A stretch of 64,000 nt of DNA from Methylomarinovum tepidoasis. GTDB taxonomy: Bacteria; Pseudomonadota; Gammaproteobacteria; Methylococcales; Methylothermaceae. The notes below the pieces were generated by a model, which worked only from the letters and a program-made list of their open reading frames with translations, was not told the origin of the DNA and searched no databases. The stretch lies in the NCBI RefSeq assembly GCF_030294985.1, contig NZ_AP024718.1:1131001-1195000 (forward strand). Direction: 5' to 3'. This document shows positions 52,763-62,306 of this stretch, piece after piece (within the stretch, counting starts at the first letter, position 1; every line of letters starts with the position of its first letter). The translations under genes and the position numbers were made by a program.

Positions 52763-53853
52763 CGGGCCGCCTCCACCACGATGTCGCCGAACTTGCCGGC
52801 CATGTCTTTGGGGCGCAGGGACAGCTGCGCCGCAGCCCGGCGGGCGATCTCCCGGTAACGGGCGGCGAGGGGGCCGCCGGCGTCCGCCACCACCGTGGGC
52901 CGGCCGCTGTCGGTCTGCTCGCGGATGCCGGCGTCCAGCGGCAGCTGCCCCAGTAGCGGCACGCCGTATTTCCGCGCCATCTTCTCGCCGCCGCCCTCGC
53001 CGAAAACCGGCTCCGTGTGGCCGCACTGACTGCACACGTGCAGGCTCATGTTCTCGACGATGCCCAGCACCGGCACCTTGACCTTTTCGAACATCTTCAG
53101 CCCCTTCATGGCGTCGAGCAGGGCGATGTCCTGGGGGGTGGTGACGATGACCGCGCCGGCGACCGGGATCTGCTGGGTGAGGGTCAGATGAATGTCGCCG
53201 GTGCCGGGGGGCAGATCGACGATCAGATAATCCAGTTCGCCCCAGTGGGTCTGCCCCAAAAGCTGCTGCAGGGCGCCGGTGGCCATGGGGCCGCGCCAGA
53301 TCATCGGCGTGTCCTCCTCCACCAGCAGGCCGATGGACATGACCTTGAGCCCGTAGGTTTCCTTGGGCTCGATGGTCTTGCCGTCTTTGGTTTCCGGCTG
53401 ACCGGCCACGCCCAGCATCCGCGGTACGCTGGGGCCGTAGATGTCGGCATCCAGGATGCCCACCGCCGCGCCTTCCTGAGCCAGCGCCAGGGCCAGATTT
53501 ACCGCCACGGTGGATTTGCCCACCCCCCCCTTGCCGGAGGCGACGGCGATGACGTTCTTCACCCCGGCCAGGGGCTTCTTGCCCGCCTGCACCCGGTGGG
53601 GGACGATCTTCCAGTCCACCTGCACGTCGATGGCCTGCACGCCTTCCAGGGCGCGCAGGACCTCGGACAGCGCTAGGGTTAGCTGGGGCGCATAGGATTT
53701 GGCCGGAAAGCCCAGCTCGATACGGGCCGCCACCCGGCCGCCGTCGATCTCGATGGATTTGACCGCGCCGGCGCTGACCAGATCGGTTTGCAGATGCGGG
53801 TCGGTGTAGGTTTTGAGGGCGGCTTCGATGCGGTTGTGGGACGGTTCGGTCAT
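52759..53853 (-). CDS. mrp: Iron-sulfur carrier P-loop NTPase Mrp/ApbC
   Basis: Carries and transfers [4Fe-4S] clusters. An N-terminal MIP18/DUF59 domain (residues 1-80) is followed by the deviant Walker [13 protein letters not shown] and the bridging-cluster cysteines in VCSQCGHTE. 364 residues is typical. Linked to dcd by overlap, an order common in Gammaproteobacteria. Confidence 0.95.
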   Translation of the reverse strand: MTEPSHNRIEAALKTYTDPHLQTDLVSAGAVKSIEIDGGRVAARIELGFPAKSYAPQLTLALSEVLRALEGVQAIDVQVDWKIVPHRVQAGKKPLAGVKNVIAVASGKGGVGKSTVAVNLALALAQEGAAVGILDADIYGPSVPRMLGVAGQPETKDGKTIEPKETYGLKVMSIGLLVEEDTPMIWRGPMATGALQQLLGQTHWGELDYLIVDLPPGTGDIHLTLTQQIPVAGAVIVTTPQDIALLDAMKGLKMFEKVKVPVLGIVENMSLHVCSQCGHTEPVFGEGGGEKMARKYGVPLLGQLPLDAGIREQTDSGRPTVVADAGGPLAARYREIARRAAAQLSLRPKDMAGKFGDIVVEAAR

Positions 53854-53875
53854 AACGGGGCCAAATGATAGTGGA

Positions 53876-54094
53876 TTACTCGAATGCGGATCGTGCTACG
53901 CCTGACTGGCGAATGATGGACATCAGTGTACCGGTACGCAGCGTTCTGTGATTTGGAACTGGTACGGTGATCGTCGTATCCCCCGTAGTTTTCTGCATAA
54001 CGATGTGGTTGCCACGACGGCGGACTTCGGCGAAACCATGCTCGGCTAGGATGCGGCAGACATCGGCTCCGGATAGAACACGCAACTTAGCCAA
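53876..54094 (-). CDS. hicA: HicA-type mRNA interferase toxin
   Basis: A small dsRBD-like toxin of 72 residues. The family pattern KLRVLSGADVCRILAEHGF and the catalytic histidine in RRRGNHIVM are clear, followed by VPVPNHRTLRTGTL. The TTG at 54094, preceded by GAGG at 6 bp spacing, gives MAKLRVLSG and overlaps the hicB stop by 8 bp; a TTG at 54106 is an alternative. Encoded downstream of its antitoxin. Confidence 0.88.
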   Translation of the reverse strand: MAKLRVLSGADVCRILAEHGFAEVRRRGNHIVMQKTTGDTTITVPVPNHRTLRTGTLMSIIRQSGVARSAFE

Positions 54095-54308
54095 CGGCCA
54101 CCTCAATGTCGGTCACGTAGACCTCATTGTGTAACCGATGCTCGATTTCACGCGCTGATGCCGTCTCGAAGAAGAGCTCTAGCGCCTCTTTGAGGTTGGC
54201 GCGGGCCTCGTCCACTGTTTCTCCCTGGCTTGCTACGTCCACTTCCGGACAAAGCGCCACATAGCCGTCCCCCTCGCGCTCGATGATTGCCGTCAGTCGT
54301 CTGGTCAT
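54087..54308 (-). CDS. hicB: HicB-type antitoxin
   Basis: A 73-residue partial RNase H-fold antitoxin: TRRLTAIIEREGDGYVALCP, followed by the signature EVDVASQGETVDEARANLKEALELF. It is a short HicB with no visible C-terminal DNA-binding domain, so autoregulation would need another element. The ATG at 54308 is preferred because the frame upstream overlaps the divergent channel gene. Antitoxin-first order is one of the two known hic layouts. Confidence 0.9.
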   Translation of the reverse strand: MTRRLTAIIEREGDGYVALCPEVDVASQGETVDEARANLKEALELFFETASAREIEHRLHNEVYVTDIEVAVG

Positions 54309-54384
54309 GATTTTCCGGAAAGCGCTTGACAGGACTATTATTCTACACGAGCCCCCCTTTCGACTCATACCAGGACCCTGCATC

Positions 54385-55359
54385 ATGACCCTCCGTCACC
54401 GTCTCTATCAGTGGCTCGACCACCGCCATCCCAGCCTGGCCAGCCGGCTGGTGGACCTGAGCATCATGGCGCTCATCGGTCTCAATGTGATCGAGGTGAT
54501 TCTCGAGTCGGTGCCCGAATACGAGCAGGCTTACCGGTTCTGGTTCGCTTCCTTCGAGTTCGTTTCAGTGTTTCTGTTCGCGCTCGAATACTGCCTGCGG
54601 GTGTGGTGTTGTGTCGAGAACCCGGCGTTCTCCCATCCCCTGTGGGGACGCCTGCGCTATATGCGGACGCCGATGGCGCTGGTGGACCTGTTGGCTTTCC
54701 TGCCCTCGATGCTGGTCTGGTTCGGTTTGAGTCTCGACACCCGCTTCCTGCGGGTGCTGCGGTTGATCCGCATTTTCAAGCTGACCCGCTATTCCGATGC
54801 TCTCGATCTGCTGCTGACGGTGATTCGCCGCGAGGCCTCGGCGTTCATCTCTGCGGTGTTCATCATGCTGATCATCATCATTTTCGCCGCCAGCGGTATC
54901 TATCTGGTGGAGCACGACGCCCAGCCCGAGGCCTTTGGCAGCATCCCCAAGGCGATTTGGTGGGCCACGGTGACCCTGACCACCGTCGGCTACGGCGACG
55001 TGGTGCCGGTGACGGTGTGGGGCAAGGCCTTCGGGGTGCTCATCACCATCGCCGGGGTGGGCATGGCGGCGATGCCGGCCGGGATTCTTGCCTCCGGGTT
55101 TTCCACCGAGCTACAGAATCGGCGGGAAAAATACCGCCTGAAGCTGCGGCAAGCCCTGGCCGACGGGGTCATCTCCCGGGCCGAATACGAGGCGCTGAAG
55201 GCGGCCCGGGAGGAGCTGGGCCTGGAGGAAGAGGATGCCGAGCTGCTGCTGGACGAGGAAAAAAGCTTGGTACAGCGGGGGAAGGTGCTTACCTGTCCTC
55301 ACTGCGGCCAGCCACTTTCCCCTTCTCAGTTACAGGATGCCCCTTCCGGCCTGGAGTAG
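54385..55359 (+). CDS. Voltage-gated potassium channel (Kv-like)
   Basis: A 324-residue six-helix channel. The voltage sensor S4 is RFLRVLRLIRIFKLTRYSD with regularly spaced arginines, and the selectivity filter is TLTTVGYGDVVP. The cytoplasmic C-terminus is a charged helix (from residue 260) ending in a zinc-ribbon-like C-x2-C (LTCPHCGQPL) with only one pair. The ATG at 54385 is chosen since an in-frame upstream extension overlaps hicB. Divergent from hicBA. Confidence 0.9.
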   Translation: MTLRHRLYQWLDHRHPSLASRLVDLSIMALIGLNVIEVILESVPEYEQAYRFWFASFEFVSVFLFALEYCLRVWCCVENPAFSHPLWGRLRYMRTPMALVDLLAFLPSMLVWFGLSLDTRFLRVLRLIRIFKLTRYSDALDLLLTVIRREASAFISAVFIMLIIIIFAASGIYLVEHDAQPEAFGSIPKAIWWATVTLTTVGYGDVVPVTVWGKAFGVLITIAGVGMAAMPAGILASGFSTELQNRREKYRLKLRQALADGVISRAEYEALKAAREELGLEEEDAELLLDEEKSLVQRGKVLTCPHCGQPLSPSQLQDAPSGLE

Positions 55360-55384
55360 CTGGTCAAGACCCGCGAGATTATTA

Positions 55385-56150
55385 CTTTTTTGAAAAGTTC
55401 CGGCCGCTTTTTCTGCCAGTCTTTGAGGTCCTGCGCCGGTGAGATGTGTCCCAGGGCCTCCTGGGGGATCTGATGGTTGTAGACGTTAGCATACTGCATC
55501 GAGGTCCGTTCCAGATCCTGGTTGCTTTGGAAGCGGGTGGTTTTGAGGAGCCCGGCGATCCGACCGTCGAAGCGGCAGGCCTGTCTGTTGGTCTGCGGGC
55601 GTTTGGGTGGGATGGGGCGGTGTTCGATGCCATGGCGTTGGCAGGTCTGGTCGAAAAGGCACCGGCCGGTCGGTTCGCACTCCCCGGTGGCGCAGAAGCG
55701 GTCGGTGAATTGCTCACCCCATCTCTGGGGTTCACCCCTTCGGGGCCTGGTGCACGCTCCAAATCCGCTCCCGGCGGATTTGTCCTTGCCGCTGTCGGGA
55801 GCTTGGTGATTTTGAAGGGAGCTTTGTCGATCAGGCGGTCGAGGAAGTCGGCGGCGACCCTGGTTTCCTTGGCGGGATGGATTTCCAGGTAGACCCAGCG
55901 GGCGGCCCGGTCGATGGCGACGAAGAGATAACGGCCCCGAGCCTCATCGGGCATCTTGGGCAGGTATTTGATGTCGATGTGGACAAACCCGGGCTCGTAG
56001 TCCTTAGAAGTCCTTCTTTTTGGCCTTGGAGGGGGTATTTTCTCCCTCCTTTGGCAGCGCAACAGCAGATCCAGGCCCGAGCGGGACATCTTAGGATGGA
56101 TGAAGCGGTGAATGACCGCTACGCCCAGGGCAGGGGTGGGCGTATACTGC
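55385..56150 (-). pseudogene. Decayed IS481-type DDE transposase
   Basis: Fragments of one transposase are read in successive frames. The part from about 56150 to 55815 gives IHRFIHPKMSRSGLDLLLR, then YEPGFVHIDIKYLPKMP with the first catalytic Asp, up to KAPFKITKL. The C-terminal part (RHGIEHRPIPPKRPQTN to KKRPELFKK) is in other frames. Lesions: missing N-terminus, loss of the LTDNG segment with the second Asp, a 72 bp insertion, a further 1-base shift near 55695, and Cys in place of the catalytic Glu region (QACRFDGRI). No terminal repeats or target duplication were found. Confidence 0.8.
55712..55783. repeat. 72-bp hairpin-rich insertion inside the transposase
   Basis: Three hairpins lie in a row: ACCCC/GGGGT (55716-55720, 55727-55731), CCCC/GGGG with TTC loop (55735-55745) and AAATCCGC/GCGGATTT (55761-55768, 55774-55781). 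A GTGCAC palindrome lies between the last two. It interrupts the transposase where the second catalytic Asp is expected. Confidence 0.6.
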
Positions 56151-56185
56151 GGCCTGGAAGATCAACGATTCCAGACCTTGCTGAC

Positions 56186-57019
56186 ATGATCAAACTCCCT
56201 TACTTCGATGCCCTGCTAGCGTCGCTGGAGCGTGGCGATCCGGTCGTGGCACGCGCCTTCGGCCGCCATGTCCACTGGGGCTACTGGCCCGATCCGGGAA
56301 GTGCCGAACTGACGCCGCAGGACTTCGCCGCGGCGGCTGAAGCCCTGACGCGGGAGGTCTGCCAGGCGGCGGCGGTCACAGACGGGCAGCGGGTGCTCGA
56401 TGCCGGCTGCGGCTTCGGCGGCACCGTGGCTAGCATCAATGAAAATCACACCGAGATGGAGGTCTATGGGCTCAACATCGATCAGCGCCAATTAGCGCGC
56501 GCCCGAAAGCAGGTGACATCGCAACCTGGTAACCGCATCTGCTTTGTGGCCGGGGACGCCTGCGCCCTGCCGTTCGCGGACGCCAGCTTCGACGCGGTGG
56601 TCGCGGTCGAGTGCATCTTCCACTTCCCCGACCGGCGCTGCTTCTTCGCGGAGGCCCGGCGGGTCCTGAAACCCGGCGGGCGGCTGGCGCTGTCGGATTT
56701 CGTTGCCACCGCACCGCTGCTGCCCGTCACCCTGTGGTCCCGGCTGGGGATCGGCGGCGGTTTCTACGGCCGCTGCGATCTCAGCTACACCCGCGGCGGC
56801 TACTGGAGGCTGGCGGAGGCGACCGGGTTCGCCGTCGAGACGGAACGCGACATCACCGCAAACACCCTGCCCACCTATTCGTTCCTGCGCCGTTTCGGCG
56901 GCGCGCTGCAGGTGGGGGCGGCGGCGGTCGCCGAAACCGGTTTCGCCGAGATCGTCAGTCGCTTGCGGCTGCTGCGCTACATGATCTACGGCTTTCGGGC
57001 GCCGGACGCAAACGGCTGA
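56186..57019 (+). CDS. SAM-dependent class I methyltransferase
   Basis: A 277-residue methyltransferase. SAM-binding motif I is [15 protein letters not shown] at about residue 75; motif II and III follow in [20 protein letters not shown] and [13 protein letters not shown]. It looks like the UbiE/small-molecule branch (sterol, sarcosine or tocopherol methyltransferases). The C-terminal part is hydrophobic and may contact lipid. Substrate unknown. The ATG at 56186 follows the transposase remnant; the longer open frame upstream runs antisense to that remnant. Confidence 0.85.
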   Translation: MIKLPYFDALLASLERGDPVVARAFGRHVHWGYWPDPGSAELTPQDFAAAAEALTREVCQAAAVTDGQRVLDAGCGFGGTVASINENHTEMEVYGLNIDQRQLARARKQVTSQPGNRICFVAGDACALPFADASFDAVVAVECIFHFPDRRCFFAEARRVLKPGGRLALSDFVATAPLLPVTLWSRLGIGGGFYGRCDLSYTRGGYWRLAEATGFAVETERDITANTLPTYSFLRRFGGALQVGAAAVAETGFAEIVSRLRLLRYMIYGFRAPDANG

Positions 57020-57087
57020 GGGCGTGGCCCCGGCTGCGGGGATCCATGTTATCCTTCCGCTCGGTTCTTCCACCGGATGCAGACGTC

Positions 57088-57507
57088 ATGTGGGTGCAGA
57101 AACGACTCGTTCTTTCCCCCAGGCCGCGTGGGTTCCATCTGGTCACCCGCGAACTGCTGGAACAGCTGCCGGAGATCCGGGATTTCCGGGTCGGGCTGGC
57201 CCATTTCTTCATCCAGCACACCTCCGCCTCCCTGACCATCAACGAGAATGCCGATCCCACCGTGCGGGCCGACATGGAGGCGCATTTTCGCCATGTCGTC
57301 CCTGAGGATGCCCCCTACTACCGCCATACCCTGGAGGGTCCGGACGACATGCCGGCCCACATCAAGGCATCGCTGCTGGGATCGTCGGTGACCGTCCCCA
57401 TCGGCGGGGGGCGGTTGCTGCTGGGCACCTGGCAGGGCATCTATCTGGGCGAACACCGCAACCACGGCGGGCGGCGCACCGTGATCGCCACCCTGCAGGG
57501 CGAATGA
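57088..57507 (+). CDS. yjbQ: YjbQ family protein
   Basis: A 139-residue protein collinear with E. coli YjbQ, including [30 protein letters not shown] and [16 protein letters not shown]. Family members show weak thiamine-phosphate synthase activity, but the natural role is unsettled. A conserved His/Cys-less metal pocket formed by HTSASL and GEHR is seen. The ATG at 57088 gives the family's usual length; ATG at 57046 is in frame. The stop overlaps glk. Confidence 0.92.
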   Translation: MWVQKRLVLSPRPRGFHLVTRELLEQLPEIRDFRVGLAHFFIQHTSASLTINENADPTVRADMEAHFRHVVPEDAPYYRHTLEGPDDMPAHIKASLLGSSVTVPIGGGRLLLGTWQGIYLGEHRNHGGRRTVIATLQGE

Positions 57508-58541
57508 TGCGGCTGCTGGCGGGGGACATCGGCGGTACCAAGACCTGGCTGTGTCTGGCCGAGGTGGCTGGCGGCCGGGTACGGGTGATCGCCCGTGAGC
57601 GTTTTCCCAGCGGGGATTTCGAGCGTTTCGAGGCGGTGCTGGCGCGCTTCCGTGCCCGCTGGCCGGTGCCTGTGGATGCCGCCTGTTTCGGAGTCGCCGG
57701 GCCGGTGAAGGATGGCGTCTGCCGCACCACCAATCTGCCTTGGGTGCTGGATGCCGCCGTCCTGTCGCGGCAGTTGGACGGCGCTCTGGTGGCGCTGCTC
57801 AACGATCTGGAGGCGGCCGCCCATGGCATCCTGGAGTTGCCGCCGGCTCAGTTTACGGCCTTGAATCCCCGGGCCCGGGAACGGGCCGATGCCCACCGGG
57901 CGGTGATCGCCGCCGGCACCGGTTTGGGGGAGGCGCTGCTGATCCGCAGCGGCGACGGCGTCACCGTGGTGGCGACCGAAGGCGGCCACTGCGATTTCGC
58001 CCCCCGCGATGCGCGCGAGGATGCCCTGCTGGCTTGGCTGCGGCGCAGCTATCCGGACCACGTCAGTTACGAGCGGGTGGTGTCTGGGCCGGGGTTGGCG
58101 GCGTTGTACCGCTTCCTGCGTGAGCAGGAACCGGCGCGGGAGAGCGCGCAGGTGGCGGCGGCGATGACGACGGCCGATCCGGCTGCCGTGGTCAGCCGCG
58201 GGGCGCTGGAATGGGGCGATCCCCTGTGCCTCGAGGCGTTGCGCTGGTTCGCCACGCTTTACGGTGCCGAGGCGGGCAATCTGGCCTTGAAAAGCCTGGC
58301 CTTCGGCGGCATTTATATCGCAGGCGGGATCGCGCCGAAGATCCTGCCGGTATTGCGACAGGGGCATTTTGTCGCCGGCTTCACCGCCAAGGGGCGCTAC
58401 CGGGAACTGTTGGCGGAGGTGCCGCTGCAGGTGGTGCTGTTCGCCGAGGTGGTGCTGCTCGGTGCGCTGGCTTGGGGTTGCCACCGTCTTCTCGGTGTGG
58501 GGAAGGTGGCGGTGTACAATGCTCTGCGGGAATCTGAATAA
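57504..58541 (+). CDS. glk: Glucokinase
   Basis: Phosphorylates glucose to glucose-6-phosphate. A ROK-independent Glk fold with the ATP-binding [23 protein letters not shown], and NDLEAAAHG with the catalytic Asp. 345 residues, a little longer than E. coli Glk. The start has two adjacent ATGs (57504 and 57507) that overlap the yjbQ stop. In methanotrophs such an enzyme is thought to serve glycogen or sucrose turnover; that is inference. Confidence 0.93.
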   Translation: MMRLLAGDIGGTKTWLCLAEVAGGRVRVIARERFPSGDFERFEAVLARFRARWPVPVDAACFGVAGPVKDGVCRTTNLPWVLDAAVLSRQLDGALVALLNDLEAAAHGILELPPAQFTALNPRARERADAHRAVIAAGTGLGEALLIRSGDGVTVVATEGGHCDFAPRDAREDALLAWLRRSYPDHVSYERVVSGPGLAALYRFLREQEPARESAQVAAAMTTADPAAVVSRGALEWGDPLCLEALRWFATLYGAEAGNLALKSLAFGGIYIAGGIAPKILPVLRQGHFVAGFTAKGRYRELLAEVPLQVVLFAEVVLLGALAWGCHRLLGVGKVAVYNALRESE

Positions 58542-58563
58542 CCGACACAAGGAGAAGCCGATC

Positions 58564-59001
58564 ATGAAGAAAACGTGGGTCGTCGTCGCTGAAAGCAGCC
58601 GGGCGCGGATTTTCGAGGCCAACAGCCGCCTCAAGCCGATGACGGAACTGGAAGATCTGTCCCATCCCCAATCTCGCGCCAAGGTGCTCGACATCAACGC
58701 CGACAATGCCGGCAAAGTGTACGATCGCATGGGCCAGGGCATCCATCACATGGAAAGCGAGGTCGATCCCAAGACCCACGAGGCTGACGTATTCGCCAAG
58801 GAAGTCGCCGAACACATCGAAAAGGCCCGGGCCACCAATCGGTTCGAGGAGCTGGTGCTGGTCGGCGAGCCCAAGTTCATCGGCCTGGTGCGCAAGCACC
58901 TGCACGCGCCGACCCTGAAGACGCTGGTCAAGACCGTGAGCAAGAACCTGATCCGGGCGGACGAGGAAACCATCCGCGAAGCGGCCGTCGGGCTGGAGTG
59001 A
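58564..59001 (+). CDS. Host-attachment-type protein (baeRF-like)
   Basis: A 145-residue protein of the family annotated as host attachment protein. Typical segments are TWVVVAESSRARIFEA at the start and VLVGEPKFIGLVRKHL near the end. The fold is related to the eRF1-like baeRF domain; no GGQ motif is seen. The function is not known despite the name. The ATG follows AAGGAGAAG. Its stop overlaps ald by 1 bp, TGATG. Confidence 0.88.
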   Translation: MKKTWVVVAESSRARIFEANSRLKPMTELEDLSHPQSRAKVLDINADNAGKVYDRMGQGIHHMESEVDPKTHEADVFAKEVAEHIEKARATNRFEELVLVGEPKFIGLVRKHLHAPTLKTLVKTVSKNLIRADEETIREAAVGLE

Positions 59002-60122
59002 TGCGGGTCGGGGTTCCGAAAGAAATTAAGACCGAGGAGTACCGGGTCGGCCTCACGCCTGCCGGTGTGCGCGCCTTGGTCCAGGCCGGTCATGCGGTCA
59101 CGGTGGAGCGCGGAGCCGGCGAGGGTTCCGGCTTCGAGGACGCCGCCTACCGGTACGCCGGCGCCGAGCTGGGCGATGCCGCCGCGGCCTGGAGCACCGA
59201 TCTGGTGGTCAAGGTCAAGGAACCGCAACCCGACGAATACGCCTATTTGCGCGGCCAGATCGTGTTCACCTATTTTCATCTGGCCGCCGCCCCGTGCGAA
59301 TTGCTCGACGCCCTGCTCGAGAGCGGCACCACCGCCGTCGCCTACGAAACCCTGGAGGACGAACAGGGGCATCTGCCCCTGCTGGCGCCCATGAGCGGCG
59401 TGGCGGGCAACATGGCGACTCTGATGGGCGCCTACTATCTGGCCCGTTTCAACGGTGGCCGCGGCACCCTGCCGGCCAACGTGCTCGGCGTCGGTTACGG
59501 CCGGGTGCTCATCATCGGCGACGGCGTGGTGGCCCGTCATGCCGCCCAGCGCGCCTGCGCCATGGGCACCGAGGTGGTGATGGCCGGGCTCGATCCGTCC
59601 CGGGCGGCGGATCTGCAGGCGCAGTACCCCGATTGCTTCCGTTTCGTCCATTCCAGCCCGCAGACCATCGCCGCGGAGATCACCGCAGCCGATCTGGTCG
59701 TCGGGGCCGTGCTGATCCGTGGCGCCCGGGCACCCCATGTGGTCACCGAAGACATGGTCAGGCGCATGGCGGCCGGTGCCGTGATCGTCGATGTCAGCAT
59801 CGATCAGGGTGGCTGCGTCGCCACCTCCCGTCCCACCACCCACGCCGATCCTGTCTACACCGTCCACGGCGTCATCCATTACTGCGTCACTAACATGCCC
59901 GGCGCCTATCCGCGCACCTCCACCCTGGCGCTGACGCGGGCCACCCTGCCTTACGTGCTGCGCCTGGCGGACCGTGGCATCGAGGCGGTGCGGGGCGATC
60001 CGGGTTTCGCCAAGGCGGTCAATACCTACCGGGGCTGGATCACCTGCCGCCCGGTGGCCGAATCCTGGGGGCTGCCGGAACGCTACCGGCCCCTGGAGGC
60101 ACTGTTGGAGGAAAGTTCATGA
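59001..60122 (+). CDS. ald: Alanine dehydrogenase
   Basis: NAD-dependent interconversion of alanine and pyruvate plus ammonia. The sequence MRVGVPKEIKTEEYRVGLTP, the pyruvate-binding lysine in VKVKEPQ, His in FTYFHLAA and the dinucleotide site in VLIIGDGVVARHAAQRA define the family. 373 residues from the ATG at 59001; a GTG directly before it at 58998 is also in frame. In methanotrophs Ald is a route for ammonium assimilation. Confidence 0.95.
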   Translation: MRVGVPKEIKTEEYRVGLTPAGVRALVQAGHAVTVERGAGEGSGFEDAAYRYAGAELGDAAAAWSTDLVVKVKEPQPDEYAYLRGQIVFTYFHLAAAPCELLDALLESGTTAVAYETLEDEQGHLPLLAPMSGVAGNMATLMGAYYLARFNGGRGTLPANVLGVGYGRVLIIGDGVVARHAAQRACAMGTEVVMAGLDPSRAADLQAQYPDCFRFVHSSPQTIAAEITAADLVVGAVLIRGARAPHVVTEDMVRRMAAGAVIVDVSIDQGGCVATSRPTTHADPVYTVHGVIHYCVTNMPGAYPRTSTLALTRATLPYVLRLADRGIEAVRGDPGFAKAVNTYRGWITCRPVAESWGLPERYRPLEALLEESS

Positions 60123-60880
60123 CTGTGACCATCGATTCCCGCAAGTGGTGTCAGGGCCGGGTGGTGGAGCTTTACCGCTGGGCCGAGCGCCTCTATTCCT
60201 TGCGGGTGGAGGCCGACATCGAGCCGTTCGTCGCCGGCCAGTTCGGCCGTCTGGGGCTGGAAATCGAGGGGGAATTCGTCTCGCGGCCTTATTCCTTCGT
60301 CAACGCCCCTGACGAGCGTCCCCTGGACTTCTACTTCATCGTCATTCCCGAGGGCAGGCTGACGCCGAAGCTGGCCACCCTGCAGCCGGGGGATTCGGTC
60401 TGGGTGGCGCGCAAGGCCGCCGGCTTCTTCACCCTGAACCAAGTGCCCGAAGGCCGACACCTTTGGATGCTGGCCACCGGCACCGCCTTGGGTCCCTTCC
60501 TTTCCATCCTCAAGACCGGGGAACCCTGGCGGCGCTTCGAACGGATCGTCCTGGTCCATGGGGTGCGCACCGGTGCCGAACTGGCCTACCAGGACACCAT
60601 CGAGGGCTTCCGCCAGACCCATCCGGAGCAGTTCCGGTTTTTCGCCAGCGTCACCCGCGAAGCCGTGCCGGGGGCGCTGCCGATGCGGATCACCCAGGCC
60701 ATCGAATCCGGCGAGCTGGAAGAACGCGCCGGCCTGAAGATCGACCCGGCCGACAGCCAGGTGATGATCTGCGGCAATCCGGCGATGGTGAAGGATACCG
60801 TCGAATTGCTCAAGCGCCGGGGCCTGAAGGAGAACCTGCGCAAGGAGCCGGGGCAGATCACCACCGAGCGTTACTGGTGA
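60119..60880 (+). CDS. fpr: Ferredoxin/flavodoxin-NADP+ reductase
   Basis: A 253-residue FNR of the bacterial type. FAD-binding RPYSFVNAP, NADP-binding ATGTALGPFLSILK, and the C-terminal TTERYW whose aromatic end stacks on FAD. It would pass electrons between NADPH and ferredoxin or flavodoxin. Start overlaps ald by ATGA; convergent with rtcA, overlapping 10 bp. Confidence 0.94.
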   Translation: MTVTIDSRKWCQGRVVELYRWAERLYSLRVEADIEPFVAGQFGRLGLEIEGEFVSRPYSFVNAPDERPLDFYFIVIPEGRLTPKLATLQPGDSVWVARKAAGFFTLNQVPEGRHLWMLATGTALGPFLSILKTGEPWRRFERIVLVHGVRTGAELAYQDTIEGFRQTHPEQFRFFASVTREAVPGALPMRITQAIESGELEERAGLKIDPADSQVMICGNPAMVKDTVELLKRRGLKENLRKEPGQITTERYW

Positions 60881-61893
60881 GTCAGGCGGATCCGGCAGCG
60901 TCCGTCTTCGCCCTCCATCTGGAAACGCAGCGGCAGAAACCTTTCGATCACCGCGATATTGGTAGTGGTGTGGCGCGTGGGGGGCAGAGTCAGAAATTCC
61001 CCGCCGCCGGCCAGGGCCAGCGGCACCAGTAGCTGGTCGGCCAGATACGGGCCCACCGGCACGTCGGCCGCCAGATAGCCTTCCACCTCGTCCGCCAGCC
61101 GGCTGGCGACGGTTTCCGCAGGAACGCCCTTCTCGCCGAAGCCGGTGAACAGCTCGGTGATGTGGTCGCTTTGGATTCTCACGGTGACCACGTTACCGAT
61201 GCCGCAGCCGCGCAGTTCCTCGATGGTCAGGGCCGGGTTGGCCAGTTCCAGGCGCTGGGCCAGCACGCCCAGTTCACGGGCGGCGATGTGGCGGGGCAGA
61301 CCGGCGACTACCGCCCTGGCGGCGATTTCCAGCACTTCTCCCCGCCGGGAAATGGTGATAGGGGCGAGTCGTTCCACCGGCTCGATATGGGCTTCCAGGA
61401 CACCGCCGCCGCGGGGGTAGAAGCCGGGGCGGTGCAGCTGCAGCGCGACCTTCGCCCCCATCCGGTGCAGCTGTGGCAGCAGAACCTGATCGAGAAAGTC
61501 GAAAGGCGGGGCGTGGGGGTTGTGGGTGCCGCCCTTGAGCGTCAGTCGGCTGGGACCGTCGGCGAGCAGCAGCGGAGGCAGGATGGCCTGAAGCAGTAGG
61601 GTGGTGCTGCCGGCGGTGCCGATGTCGAAGGTGTAGTCCCCGGGCCGCAACGGCCCCGGCCGGAAGCGGATCGCCCGTGACCCCACCTCGGCGCCTTCCA
61701 CCTGGCCGCCGCTGATTGCGGCGGCAGCCAGGACGCAGGCTAGATGCTGGCGCCGCAGTCCCGGCGGGCGCCGTCTGGCGCGGATGTTGACCAGGCGCAC
61801 CGGCTGTCGCAGATGCACCGCAAGCGCCAGGGTCGTACGCAGGATCTGACCGCCGCCCTCGCCGAAGCTGCCGTCGATTTCCAGCTCGTTCAC
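60871..61893 (-). CDS. rtcA: RNA 3'-terminal phosphate cyclase
   Basis: Makes 2',3'-cyclic phosphate ends on RNA with ATP. The N-terminal EIDGSFGEGGGQILRTTLAL and the C-terminal nucleotide-accepting histidine in PTRHTTTNIAVIERF are both intact, and 340 residues is the normal size. No rtcB ligase or rtcR regulator is in the window. The GTG start at 61893 overlaps the JAMM gene stop (GTGA), so it is translated in the prfA-prmC-JAMM-rtcA series. Confidence 0.95.
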   Translation of the reverse strand: MNELEIDGSFGEGGGQILRTTLALAVHLRQPVRLVNIRARRRPPGLRRQHLACVLAAAAISGGQVEGAEVGSRAIRFRPGPLRPGDYTFDIGTAGSTTLLLQAILPPLLLADGPSRLTLKGGTHNPHAPPFDFLDQVLLPQLHRMGAKVALQLHRPGFYPRGGGVLEAHIEPVERLAPITISRRGEVLEIAARAVVAGLPRHIAARELGVLAQRLELANPALTIEELRGCGIGNVVTVRIQSDHITELFTGFGEKGVPAETVASRLADEVEGYLAADVPVGPYLADQLLVPLALAGGGEFLTLPPTRHTTTNIAVIERFLPLRFQMEGEDGRCRIRLTHQ

Positions 61894-62306
61894 GCCTCTT
61901 CCATCACCAGTTCCACTTCCTCCGGCCGCCGGCCCTCGAGGCGGAAGCCGCGGATTTCCAGCACCCCTTTGGTGTTCAGGGAGATGATCAGGCTCAGGGC
62001 TTCGGGATAGCTGACTGACTGGATGTCCTCGCGGGAGGGGAAGGGTGGGGCGTGGGGGTGGGAGTGGTAGATGGCGAACAGGGTCTCGCCCCGCTGGCGC
62101 ATGGTTTTCATCGCCTGGATCTGGCCGGCGGGGTCCATTTCGAAGTGGCGCTCGGGATCGGTGGCGACATTGGCTACCGGATAGACGCTCACCGGTTTGC
62201 CGTCGCGGGCGCCGATGAGGCCGCAGACCTCGTAATCGGGGCGGCTCTGGGCCTGATGCAGCAGGCGGGTGACCAGGGAACGGGGGAGAACGATGGTGTC
62301 GGGCAT
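61890..62306 (-). CDS. JAMM/MPN-domain metalloprotease
   Basis: A 138-residue single JAMM domain. The zinc motif is complete: Glu26 in DYEVCGLIG, His81 and His83 in IYHSHPHAPPFP, Ser91, and Asp94. Bacterial JAMM proteases remove ubiquitin-like or sulfur-carrier proteins (ThiS/MoaD type) from targets or process cysteine precursors. No sulfur carrier or E1-like gene is adjacent. Coupled by GTGA to rtcA and directly (0-1 bp) downstream of prmC. Confidence 0.92.
   Translation of the reverse strand: MPDTIVLPRSLVTRLLHQAQSRPDYEVCGLIGARDGKPVSVYPVANVATDPERHFEMDPAGQIQAMKTMRQRGETLFAIYHSHPHAPPFPSREDIQSVSYPEALSLIISLNTKGVLEIRGFRLEGRRPEEVELVMEEA

Noticed and set aside
55877-56185. Longer methyltransferase starting upstream
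   Set aside because: The extension is antisense to the transposase remnant and lies outside the methyltransferase fold.
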